Below, in pieces: positions 35,101 to 41,233 of a stretch of DNA of 41,233 nt. How positions within the stretch are numbered: the first letter of the stretch is position 1; every line of letters starts with the position of its first letter. The notes below the pieces were generated by a model that was not told the origin of the DNA, did not search any database, and saw only the letters and a list, made by a program, of their open reading frames with translations. The DNA lies in NCBI GenBank assembly GCA_012521215.1, contig JAAYMU010000157.1:1-41233 (forward strand), given 5' to 3'. Position numbers and translations under genes: made by a program. The DNA comes from Peptococcaceae bacterium (GTDB lineage Bacteria; Bacillota; Desulfitobacteriia; Desulfitobacteriales; Syntrophobotulaceae).

Positions 35101-36194
35101 AATGTTGGGGCATGTCCAAGGGCATACGGCGGACAATTTTTAATAACCTCATGGACGAGGCTAAACAAAAATATGGCATTGCCAAAAAGGCAGATTTCAC
35201 TGCACGCCAGATGAAGGAACTCGTTGCTGAGTATAAGGAAGTCTTGGCCGGCTATAAAGTGTATTTGGATCAGGAACCTTTCGGCCAACTAAAACAAGCT
35301 ATCTTTATGGTCTTGGATTCTTGGAATGCGGAAAGAGCCAAGGCTTATCGCAATCACTTGCAGATAGCGGAGGAGTGGGGAACCGCTGTCATAATTCAAA
35401 AGATGGTCATGGGTAATAGATCACATAAATCGGGCTCGGGGGTAGTTTTTACCCACAATCCTAAATTAAGCAAGCCTGGTATTAATCTTTATGGGGATTT
35501 TACCTTGTGTAGCCAAGGTGAAGATATTGTGGCCGGCCTGGTGCATACTTTACCTATTTCCGAAAATCAGCGCCTGGAGGACTATCCCGACTCTTCTATC
35601 TCCTTGCAAACTGCTTTCCCTAAAATATATAATCGCCTTAAGGAACTGGCTTCCAAATTAATCTATGAACTTGGTTTTAATAACCAAGAAATTGAATTTA
35701 CTTTTGAGTCCGAGAACCCGGAGGACCTCTACATTCTTCAAACCAGAGAACAAATAATCAGCCCTAAAGAAAAAATGCAGTTCTTTAGCACGCCTCTGGA
35801 GAAAATGAAACTTCTGGGACGAGGGATTGGTACGGGAGATAAATGTTTAAGCGGCATGGTCTGTTTCGATATGCAGGATCTGCTACGCTTTAGATTGGAG
35901 TATCCCGACGAAAAGTACATCTTAATCAGGCCGGATACAGTTCCGGACGATATTGACAAGATCTTTCTCTGTGACGGGCTAATTACGAGCCGTGGAGGGG
36001 TTACTTCTCATTCCTCGGTGACTGCAACTAAATTGGGCAAAACCTGTATCCTAAACTGTAAAGAATTAGTGGTGCATGATGACTTGAAACAATGTACTAT
36101 TAATGGTGTAGTATTGAAAGCAGGTGATTTTATTTCTATTGACGGCAAGGCAGGAAATATTTTTTTAGGAAAGTATCCTATTCATAGTGCTTAG
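32130..36194 (+). CDS. Large protein with PPDK/PEP-synthase-type ATP-grasp and phosphohistidine domains
   Basis: A 1354-residue soluble protein. About 860 N-terminal residues are helical and charged and match nothing I recognise. From about 863 a PEP/pyruvate-dikinase ATP-grasp domain begins (NRAFLGAKAYYLKKLISYNFPVPPGFILTT, later LLSVRSGTAISLPGAMSTFLNVGL, SGVVFTHNP, EIEFTFE...YILQTRE). The swivelling phosphohistidine domain near 1280-1354 has the TSRGGVTSHSS motif with His1294 as the phosphate carrier. The protein ends about 60 residues later, so the PEP/pyruvate-binding TIM barrel of true PPDK/PpsA is absent. It could phosphorylate its own His with ATP and pass the phosphate to an unknown acceptor. 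It is followed after 42 bases by a GAPDH-like gene. Clean ribosome site TTGAGGTG. Confidence 0.85.
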   Translation: MERNFRSKALEANLVETRHEEIQIPAKHQWFIDLSAECWGMNKRTVEFIKEYNHKYINYEYVLEELHNICLTDLWFYLSIPESEEALFFLTGIFEELSQAKLSLRETERLMTTLFKFIDKLIKVGQPTSKVIGRIVNLIAKGMQEQEEIYVRNGGYFKTYLGRVAAIPEFRDEIINLTRTILLKGVEYWENTTRAEEWFATKKDLFHKDYEPKLRLIGRDFFKGLREQIKSTETWEDMVSNFFFNDIANHFRQFSEEFELPLEKIHYLFYAMHLPGMKQIESHLLYDINRLLKDALTSLTPEEIYWFIDEMSSLFKEFKDEHAGTILECVSTLGKEIARINNPEIISYFCKSLINIGFIYPGKQQITSDWQVKVNPNHIVNIRVWLELIKSSPQNFRELLAALNVNLKLGGIFIADTDLFQRDITKLLNSDISAVYKQIKELARLFPVYFREIGAEGKLRDVTTAIDELGHRKDRLIHFVRKQIHSESNNTHISLIRSVAVFWFNGDIEPLQSILPPDVLEAIDLTGPYFVEVHRLMVAACQHFGVDPLGLLALPEQEVINFIEDYPLNNKREKKRFIYLIQLNSLLLEKYSLETPDLAGVLSKSGFSSPEQIATLQKQLTEEDYYGSLKTVYAIMAKLKDIILDPKESVAQEDIYYKRHIAIGIPSMYGQYREPKFEALGLMYRLEKVASRIMENILADFKLDYITAKTLKKIYEVLILFKTGLALDGMENQNFNSNLEMFRFCLTSPSFTLGQFINIFEFMALDIKEIINEYFIRFYDDALNVVVPQLFDNSKETLYKKSETFYREVLSSAFLIQLLDNFIAYAINKLRKIMNDYSEKQINNMMTYDPDLTVSTFETSTEELDNRAFLGAKAYYLKKLISYNFPVPPGFILTTEVFRHKDTVMEHMNMNLEFEELLAKHVAEIERVSGLEFGNPERPLLLSVRSGTAISLPGAMSTFLNVGLTDEIVEILAQKQENAWMTWDSYRRLIQCWGMSKGIRRTIFNNLMDEAKQKYGIAKKADFTARQMKELVAEYKEVLAGYKVYLDQEPFGQLKQAIFMVLDSWNAERAKAYRNHLQIAEEWGTAVIIQKMVMGNRSHKSGSGVVFTHNPKLSKPGINLYGDFTLCSQGEDIVAGLVHTLPISENQRLEDYPDSSISLQTAFPKIYNRLKELASKLIYELGFNNQEIEFTFESENPEDLYILQTREQIISPKEKMQFFSTPLEKMKLLGRGIGTGDKCLSGMVCFDMQDLLRFRLEYPDEKYILIRPDTVPDDIDKIFLCDGLITSRGGVTSHSSVTATKLGKTCILNCKELVVHDDLKQCTINGVVLKAGDFISIDGKAGNIFLGKYPIHSA

Positions 36195-36236
36195 TATGAA
36201 GTAAAATTTGAGTTCAATTAATGGGGGAGATAATTC

Positions 36237-37493
36237 ATGGATCTGCAATTTAGAAACAAGAAAATTCTGGGCATTAATGGCATAGGCCGAATTGGTAAAC
36301 TGACTTTCTGGAATCAACTAAGGTTGGGGCATTTTAGCGGATTTGTTCTCAATGCCGGTAGGAAAGTTGGCAAAAGCCTTGAGGATACGATAGATTATTT
36401 AATCAAAGATTCAACTTACGGTTCTTTGCATGTTTTCCTTTATGGTTATTCCGGCAAAACTTGTGAGGTTAAGATTATTGACCGGGAAGAGGGACTATTT
36501 ACTATTAACGGAGTTCAGGTTAAGTTTCTTAATCAGGCCAGAAATCCGCGGGATATTAACTGGGCTAAAGAAGGTGTGCAATTAGTTATTGATTGTACCG
36601 GCAAATATCTTGATCCCACAATTCCTGCCGATCATCCCAAGGGCAGTGTCCGCGGCCATTTGGAAGCCGGGGCGAAAAAGGTTATTGTCAGTGCCCCATT
36701 TAAAATTAAAGATAATTCTAAAAAAATGCCTGAAGATAGCGGTATGTTCGTTTATGGTGTAAACCATATGCGTTTCGACCCGACGGAACATCATATCATC
36801 TCTGCCGCCAGCTGTACCACTACCGGACTGGCTCATATGATTAAACCCCTTCTGGAAACCGAGGAAACGTCGGAAATAATTACAGCTTCGATGTCTACCG
36901 TTCATGCAGCTACTAATAACCAAAATATTCTCGATGCACCTCCTAAAGAGGGACAATCCGACCTAAGAAGAAATAGATCTGTTTTTAATAATATAATTCC
37001 TACAACTACAGGTGCTGCTATTGCTCTAGAGGAAATCTTGCCGGAAATCAAACAAATCGGTTTTATGGCCGATTCAGTACGAGTACCGGTCAGTACCTCT
37101 TCTTTGATCACTTTAAATGTTACTTTTCATTCTAAGCTGAATAAAGAAACCGGAATGCCGGTAATTAATCGCAAATTTTTGAACGATATTTATAAAAAAG
37201 CAGCCCAAGGCGCGCAAAAGGATTTATTGATCTTCAGTGAAAAACAAAATGTTTCTTCCGATATTATTGGTTTCCAAGGAGCTATTGTTATTGAGGGAGT
37301 AGAAACTCATACCCGAACGGGATTTATTCCGCTTTCGGCTAAAACTTTGAGAGATTATGGTCTAGAGAATATTTCAGACCTGAATATACCTGTAACTCAT
37401 GCTAAAATTTGTGGATGGTATGATAATGAGTTTGGCAGCTACGTTAACCTATTGGGAAAATTAACTGTTTATATTGATAAAAATATTGCCTAG
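36237..37493 (+). CDS. Divergent glyceraldehyde-3-phosphate-dehydrogenase-like protein
   Basis: A 418-residue GAPDH homologue, against about 335 for the glycolytic enzyme. The Rossmann start is NGIGRIGKL. The nucleophile region reads SAASCTTTGLAH with Cys193 (the canonical Asn after CTT is Thr), the base His223 is in MSTVHAATNNQNILDAP, then NIIPTTTGAAIALEEILPE and SVRVPVS, and WYDNEFGSYVN ends the motif series. The usual Asn-Asp after strand two, which favours NAD, reads Asn-Ala (VLNAGRKVGKS). Insertions account for the extra length, including one of about 30 residues before the Cys. It probably oxidises or reduces an aldehyde through a thioester, but the substrate and cofactor may differ from glycolysis. 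It is almost certainly cotranscribed with the PPDK-like gene. Confidence 0.88.
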   Translation: MDLQFRNKKILGINGIGRIGKLTFWNQLRLGHFSGFVLNAGRKVGKSLEDTIDYLIKDSTYGSLHVFLYGYSGKTCEVKIIDREEGLFTINGVQVKFLNQARNPRDINWAKEGVQLVIDCTGKYLDPTIPADHPKGSVRGHLEAGAKKVIVSAPFKIKDNSKKMPEDSGMFVYGVNHMRFDPTEHHIISAASCTTTGLAHMIKPLLETEETSEIITASMSTVHAATNNQNILDAPPKEGQSDLRRNRSVFNNIIPTTTGAAIALEEILPEIKQIGFMADSVRVPVSTSSLITLNVTFHSKLNKETGMPVINRKFLNDIYKKAAQGAQKDLLIFSEKQNVSSDIIGFQGAIVIEGVETHTRTGFIPLSAKTLRDYGLENISDLNIPVTHAKICGWYDNEFGSYVNLLGKLTVYIDKNIA

Positions 37494-37505
37494 GGGCAAT
37501 CTTTC

Positions 37506-37534
37506 TTGACAAAGAGTTTATTATTGTGTTAAAT
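37506..37534 (+). promoter_or_regulatory. Promoter of the rpmG-secE-nusG unit
   Basis: TTGACA (37506-37511, perfect) and TTAAAT (37529-37534) at 17-base spacing, just after the GAPDH-like stop codon. Confidence 0.82.
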
Positions 37535-37592
37535 TATTCTGTGCGACTGCGAAATTAAGAAGTAAAGCCACTGCTGGGGAGGTGTTTGGAAA

Positions 37593-37742
37593 ATGCGTGT
37601 TGCAATCACATTAGCTTGTACGGAATGTAAAAACAGGAATTATCAAACCAATAAAAATAGAAAAAATAATCCTGATCGTATAGAGATGAAAAAGTATTGC
37701 AAAACCTGCAAAACTCATACCGTTCATAAAGAAACAAAATAA
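37593..37742 (+). CDS. rpmG: Ribosomal protein L33 (zinc-binding form)
   Basis: A 49-residue large-subunit protein, [17 protein letters not shown]...[16 protein letters not shown]. Two CxxC pairs (CTEC, CKTC) bind zinc, so this is the C+ form. The length is exactly that of the family. It is preceded by GGGGAGGTG and followed 40 bases later by secE, the standard order. Confidence 0.96.
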   Translation: MRVAITLACTECKNRNYQTNKNRKNNPDRIEMKKYCKTCKTHTVHKETK

Positions 37743-37782
37743 TAAGGACAGAAGTGTATTATACCGCTAAGGATGTGATTGA

Positions 37783-38037
37783 ATGGCGCTGACCAAAAAA
37801 TCCGATCGCTCGAAAGGCGACGGTGGCTTTCTGAAAAGAGCTAAGCAGCAGCCCAGCAGAAGATCCAACTATTTCCGGGAGGTTTGGCTTGAACTAAAAA
37901 AGGTGCATTGGCCCAGCCGCAATCAGCTTTTGACTTATACGGGAGTGGTTTTGGTAGCAGTAGGTATTTGCGCTGTACTTATCTGGATAGTAGACAGTGC
38001 TCTGACTTATGGGATGACAGTTTTGCTTGGAAGCTGA
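37783..38037 (+). CDS. secE: SecE, preprotein translocase subunit
   Basis: An 84-residue single-span membrane protein. A basic N-terminal extension precedes the conserved amphipathic helix (FREVWLELKKVHWPSRNQLL) and one membrane helix (TGVVLVAVGICAVLIWIVDSAL). It clamps the SecY channel. It lies between rpmG and nusG, as is usual in bacteria. Confidence 0.96.
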   Translation: MALTKKSDRSKGDGGFLKRAKQQPSRRSNYFREVWLELKKVHWPSRNQLLTYTGVVLVAVGICAVLIWIVDSALTYGMTVLLGS

Positions 38038-38073
38038 TAGAGGGCTGATTCTTTAATAGGAGGCCTTTAGTTA

Positions 38074-38601
38074 ATGACTAGGAATTGGTATGTTATTCAC
38101 ACTTATTCCGGTTACGAGAACAAGGTGAAAACAAATCTGGAAAAACGCGTTGAGTCCATGAATATGGAAGACAAAATATTTCGTGTCTTGGTGCCCATGG
38201 AGGACGAGATAGAAATTAAAAACGGCAAAAAAAAGGTCACTAAACGCAAGGTTTTTCCCGGGTATGTGTTGGTTGAAATGGATATGACTGATGACTCTTG
38301 GTATGTGGTACGTAATACTCCTGGCGTAACCGGTTTTGTCGGTAGTGGTAGCAAGCCTATTCCACTGTTGGAACATGAAGTCTCCAGTATTCTTAGCCAG
38401 ATGGGTATAGAAAAAGTACGTGCTAAGATTGATGTTGATATCGGACGATCGGTCCGTGTTAATTCCGGCCCATTTAAAGATTTTATAGGGGTTGTCAAAG
38501 AAATAATGGAAGAAAAGCAAAAAGTAAGGGTTTCGGTATCTATGTTTGGCAGAGAAACTCCCGTAGAGTTGGAATTTGGGCAAATTGAAAGATTTGACTA
38601 A
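38074..38601 (+). CDS. nusG: NusG, transcription elongation/termination factor
   Basis: A 175-residue protein with the NGN domain (NWYVIHTYSGYENKVKTNLEKRVESMNMEDKIFRVLVPMEDE, and FPGYVLVEMDMTDDSWYVVRNTPGVTGFVGS) and the C-terminal KOW domain (SVRVNSGPFKDFIGVVKEIMEEKQKVRVSVSMFGRETPVELEFGQIE). It binds RNA polymerase and links it to Rho or the ribosome. AGGAGGCC precedes the ATG. Confidence 0.98.
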   Translation: MTRNWYVIHTYSGYENKVKTNLEKRVESMNMEDKIFRVLVPMEDEIEIKNGKKKVTKRKVFPGYVLVEMDMTDDSWYVVRNTPGVTGFVGSGSKPIPLLEHEVSSILSQMGIEKVRAKIDVDIGRSVRVNSGPFKDFIGVVKEIMEEKQKVRVSVSMFGRETPVELEFGQIERFD

Positions 38602-38635
38602 ATAGATATATTATATAATATAAGGAGGTGTGTTT

Positions 38636-39058
38636 ATGGCAAAAAAAGTTATAGGCTTGGTAAAATTAGCAATTCCCGCTGGTAAAGCGAATCCGGCGCC
38701 TCCTGTTGGTCCAGCCCTTGGCCAGCACGGTGTAAATATTATGGGTTTCTGCAAAGAATATAATGAAAAAACTAAAGATCAAGCCGGTTTAATTATCCCG
38801 GTAGAAATAACAATCTACGAAGATCGCTCCTTTTCTTTTATCTTAAAAACTCCGCCGGCATCAGTTTTACTTAAAAAAGCTGCTAAAATTGAGTCCGGCT
38901 CGGCTGTTCCTAATAAACAAAAGGTTGCTAAGGTGACAAAAGACCAGATCAAAGAAATCGCAGAGATCAAAATGAAGGATTTAAATGCCGCCAGTATTGA
39001 AGCCGCTATGCGTATGGTAGAAGGTACGGCGCGCAGTATGGGAATTGAAGTTGTATAA
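38636..39058 (+). CDS. rplK: Ribosomal protein L11
   Basis: A 140-residue protein, [43 protein letters not shown], the L11 N-terminal domain, then the rRNA-binding C-terminal domain ending ARSMGIEVV. The ATG at 38636 is used because AAGGAGGTG lies just before it; a GTG six bases upstream is inside the spacing. L11 forms the GTPase-associated centre with L10-L7/L12 encoded below. Confidence 0.98.
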   Translation: MAKKVIGLVKLAIPAGKANPAPPVGPALGQHGVNIMGFCKEYNEKTKDQAGLIIPVEITIYEDRSFSFILKTPPASVLLKKAAKIESGSAVPNKQKVAKVTKDQIKEIAEIKMKDLNAASIEAAMRMVEGTARSMGIEVV

Positions 39059-39118
39059 TTTAGTTCCCTTATTTATGTGGGAGGGTTATTCCCGTCTACC
39101 ACAAGGAGGTAATATTTA

Positions 39119-39811
39119 ATGGCTAAGAGAGGTAAAAATTATCTTAATGCTCAAAAAGCATATGATACACATGCGCTTTATGAGCCTCAAGAGGCTATAG
39201 GTATTGTAAAAAGCAATGCTAAAGCCAAATTTGATGAAACAGTCGAAGTAGCTTTCAGACTGGGTATTGATACCCGTCATGCGGATCAACAAATCCGCGG
39301 GGCGGTTGTACTTCCCCATGGAACAGGCAAAACCCGTACAGTATTGGTTTTTGCCAAAGGTGATAAGGCTAAAGAAGCAGAAGCAGCAGGTGCTGATTTT
39401 GTTGGAGCCGAAGATATGGTTGAAAAAATCCAGCAGGGTTGGTTCGGTTTTGATGTAGTGGTAGCTACTCCGGATATGATGAGTATCGTCGGTAAACTTG
39501 GTAGATTGTTAGGGCCTAAAGGGTTAATGCCTAACCCCAAAACCGGTACGGTAACATTTGAAGTGGAGAAAGCAGTTAAAGAAATCAAAGCCGGTAAAGT
39601 TGAGTACAGAGCTGACAAGGCTGGTATTATTCATGTACCGATTGGTAAGGTTTCTTTTGATCAGCAAAAGCTGGAAGAAAACTATCGAATGATTGCTGAA
39701 ACCATATTGAAGGCTAGACCTGCAGCCGCTAAAGGACAGTACGTCAAGAGCGTAACCGTATCATCGACCATGGGACCGGGTGTGAAAATCAATCCCTTGA
39801 AAGTAGTCTAA
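39119..39811 (+). CDS. rplA: Ribosomal protein L1
   Basis: A 230-residue stalk protein with [30 protein letters not shown], and the family signature [34 protein letters not shown] precedes the ATG. It is 60 bases after rplK, in the universal L11-L1 order, and in many bacteria it represses its own operon. Confidence 0.98.
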   Translation: MAKRGKNYLNAQKAYDTHALYEPQEAIGIVKSNAKAKFDETVEVAFRLGIDTRHADQQIRGAVVLPHGTGKTRTVLVFAKGDKAKEAEAAGADFVGAEDMVEKIQQGWFGFDVVVATPDMMSIVGKLGRLLGPKGLMPNPKTGTVTFEVEKAVKEIKAGKVEYRADKAGIIHVPIGKVSFDQQKLEENYRMIAETILKARPAAAKGQYVKSVTVSSTMGPGVKINPLKVV

Positions 39812-39864
39812 AGATAATATCTGGATACTGTTCAGGGTTGCGATAAATAAAAGTTAATAACCAA

Positions 39865-39925
39865 AATGCCGCTGTAGACAGCAGGTGCTCTTAAGCTTAA
39901 TTTCCTGCCGAGGTGGAGGATAAGT
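39865..39925 (+). ncRNA. Ribosomal protein L10 leader
   Basis: The block GCCGCTGTAGACAGCAGGTG...GCTTAAT...CCTGCCGAGG follows the L10-leader consensus of Firmicutes, with GCAGG (39881-39885) pairing CCTGC (39904-39908). L10(L7/L12)4 is expected to bind here and control rplJ-rplL. Confidence 0.85.
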
Positions 39926-39960
39926 AAATATAAAAGTCGATAGAATGACTAGTATTTTAT

Positions 39961-39990
39961 AACCTCCGTGTCTTAGCGGAGGTTATTTAC
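39961..39990 (+). terminator. Attenuator hairpin before rplJ
   Basis: AACCTCCG (39961-39968) and CGGAGGTT (39977-39984) form a perfect 8-bp stem followed by the AT-rich ATTTACTTAT. TAAGTAAATA (39921-39930) can pair with TATTTACTTA (39984-39993), an outer or competing stem, so the leader can refold between states. Confidence 0.65.
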
Positions 39991-40055
39991 TTATACCCCA
40001 GTCTTACTTACTTTACTGGATAATTAACGTCGCATCGTCGAAAGGAGGTGCACCA

Positions 40056-40580
40056 ATGCCTAATTTTGAGGAAAAACAAAAAATAGTTGATGAAATCAAG
40101 CAAAAGTTTCAGGATGCCAGCGGGGTTGTACTTGCCGATTATAGAGGTCTAACCGTTTCCGAAGTTACGAGTCTTAGAGTGGACCTGCGTCAAGCCGGTG
40201 TGGAATACAGAGTTCTGAAAAACACAATGGTTCGCAGAGCAGCCGATGAAATTGGTCTGGAGGGACTGGATGAGTTCTTGAAAGGTCCTACGGCCCTAGC
40301 TTTTTCAGCTGACCCGGTTGCCCCGGCTAAGATTCTTTCAGAGTTTAGTAAGAAAAATAAGAACCTAAAAATCAAAGCCGGAGTTGTTGAGGGTAAAGTA
40401 ATCGATCCCGAAGGAGTGCAAGACCTTGCTAAACTTCCTTCACGAGAAGTACTTCTTGCTCAGGTACTTGCGGGAATGCAGGCTCCGCTCCAAGGTATGT
40501 TCAATGTATTGCAGGGACCAATCCGCAAGTTTGGTTATGCTTTAGAAGAGGTGCGGAAGCTCAAGGAGGCTCAAGCTTAG
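40056..40580 (+). CDS. rplJ: Ribosomal protein L10
   Basis: A 174-residue stalk base protein. The rRNA-binding N-terminal domain contains GVVLADYRGLTVSEVTSLRVDLRQAGVEYRVLKNTMVRRA and LKGPTALAFSADPVAPAKIL, and the C-terminal helix binds L7/L12 dimers. AAAGGAGGTG precedes the ATG. It sits behind its own regulatory leader and 120 bases before rplL. Confidence 0.98.
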   Translation: MPNFEEKQKIVDEIKQKFQDASGVVLADYRGLTVSEVTSLRVDLRQAGVEYRVLKNTMVRRAADEIGLEGLDEFLKGPTALAFSADPVAPAKILSEFSKKNKNLKIKAGVVEGKVIDPEGVQDLAKLPSREVLLAQVLAGMQAPLQGMFNVLQGPIRKFGYALEEVRKLKEAQA

Positions 40581-40700
40581 TCCTAAGCTCGAAGTAAGAG
40601 GCACAGTGTATCGTACATTACGGTAATCACTAAGAGTGCCGCAATTGTTACTGATTTAATGATTAATAAAGTATTATGAAAATTAAGGAGGATACCTATA

Positions 40701-41084
40701 ATGTCCAAAATTAATGAAATTCTGGAAGCCGTTAAAGGCATGACTGTTCTGGAGCTCGCCGAGCTCGTAAAAGCTTTCGAAGAAGAATTTGGTGTAAGCG
40801 CTGCTGCCCCTGCCGCAGTTGTTGCTGCACCCGCCGCAGATGCTGGCGCTGCCGCTCCTGCAGCTGATGAACAAACCGAGTTCGATGTTGTTTTGACCAG
40901 CGCAGGCCAGGCCAAAATTAATGTTATTAAAATTGTTCGCGAAATCACAGGCCTTGGCTTAAAAGATGCTAAAGAACTTGTTGATGGTGCACCGAAGCCC
41001 GTTAAAGAAAAAGTTTCTAAAGAAGATGCAGAAGCAATTAAGGCTAAACTTGAAGAAGCCGGTGCCAGCGTAGAAATAAAATAA
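40701..41084 (+). CDS. rplL: Ribosomal protein L7/L12
   Basis: A 127-residue acidic protein with the N-terminal dimerisation helix pair ([29 protein letters not shown]), an Ala-rich hinge, and the C-terminal factor-binding domain ([68 protein letters not shown]). AAGGAGG precedes the ATG. It recruits translation GTPases. Confidence 0.99.
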   Translation: MSKINEILEAVKGMTVLELAELVKAFEEEFGVSAAAPAAVVAAPAADAGAAAPAADEQTEFDVVLTSAGQAKINVIKIVREITGLGLKDAKELVDGAPKPVKEKVSKEDAEAIKAKLEEAGASVEIK

Positions 41085-41100
41085 CAAACCAAATGATTTT

Positions 41101-41143
41101 AAGAAGATGTCTTCATGTTTGAAACTTGAAGGCATCTTCTTTA
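41101..41143 (+). terminator. Terminator after rplL
   Basis: AAGAAGATGTCTTCA (41101-41115) pairs with TGAAGGCATCTTCTT (41127-41141) with one mismatch and runs into TTTATT. It separates rplL from whatever follows; the last 90 bases of the window hold no gene I can support. Confidence 0.88.
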
Positions 41144-41233
41144 TTCACTCAGCTTGCCCAAATACTCCATTCGCCCGGTCACGTAGCTAAGAACAAAAAT
41201 ACTCGCTAACATGCCAAAACCTTTAGGCTATCT

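Noticed and set aside
32130-36194. Calling this gene pyruvate phosphate dikinase or PEP synthase
   Set aside because: The PEP/pyruvate-binding barrel is missing after the phosphohistidine domain and the N-terminal 860 residues do not match either enzyme.
38071-38583. 170-residue frame antisense to nusG
   Set aside because: It mirrors nusG almost exactly and has no independent signals.
41141-41212. Short minus-strand frame after rplL (about 23 residues from the ATG at 41212)
   Set aside because: It is very short, has a stop just upstream in frame near the window edge, and its end overlaps the rplL terminator; it could be a gene fragment but nothing supports it.

Overview
The window reads as chromosome of a low-to-moderate GC, endospore-forming Firmicute, most likely a Clostridia member of the Peptococcaceae/Peptococcales type. 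The reasons are the CtsR-McsA-McsB-ClpC-RadA block, the PIN/TRAM-ispD-ispF-gltX-cysS-mrnC-rlmB-sigH order, the rpmG-secE-nusG-rplK-rplA-rplJ-rplL block, a Tlp-type small spore protein, frequent TTG starts and strong AGGAGG-type ribosome sites. I cannot name the species from the sequence alone.

Layout. (a) 1-8100, mostly minus strand: the 3' part of a class II fructose-bisphosphate aldolase (+), then a probable catabolic unit consisting of a sigma-54 activator (4291-6363), a metallo-beta-lactamase-fold hydrolase, an MFS transporter and a short-chain dehydrogenase. A well-spaced -24/-12 promoter lies in front of the hydrolase. Next come an Rnk/GreA-like factor and a DegV protein. (b) 8100-14100, accessory: a 26-bp tandem repeat, a fused and broken remnant of two [FeFe]-hydrogenase maturation genes, a histidine-rich YmaF-type protein, a small coiled-coil protein, a ykkC/guanidine-I-like leader before a pair of SMR exporters, a YyaL-like thioredoxin-domain protein and two membrane proteins. 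(c) 14100-20300: the protein quality-control operon with CtsR operators, ending in radA. (d) 20370-30350: a small Cys-containing protein on the minus strand, then PIN/TRAM nuclease, isoprenoid genes, two aminoacyl-tRNA synthetases, Mini-III RNase, a thyA-folA pair, rlmB, sigH and three tRNAs (Thr, Tyr, initiator Met). (e) 30480-37500: an insertion between the tRNAs and the ribosomal block carrying tlp, an aromatic-acid-exporter-like membrane protein, a 1354-residue protein with a PPDK/PEP-synthase-type C terminus, and a divergent GAPDH-like protein. (f) 37500-41233: rpmG, secE, nusG and the L11-L1-L10-L7/L12 genes, with an L10 leader and attenuator, closed by a strong terminator.

How the parts work together: region (c) degrades arginine-phosphorylated or misfolded proteins and represses itself through CtsR. 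Region (d) couples tRNA charging, rRNA maturation and one-carbon/dTMP supply, and ends with the stationary-phase/sporulation sigma factor. The most interesting unexplained units are the PPDK-like plus GAPDH-like pair (32130-37493), the sigma-54-controlled SDR/MFS/hydrolase unit, and the diverged ykkC-like leader. No CRISPR array, rRNA gene, prophage or intact insertion sequence was seen.
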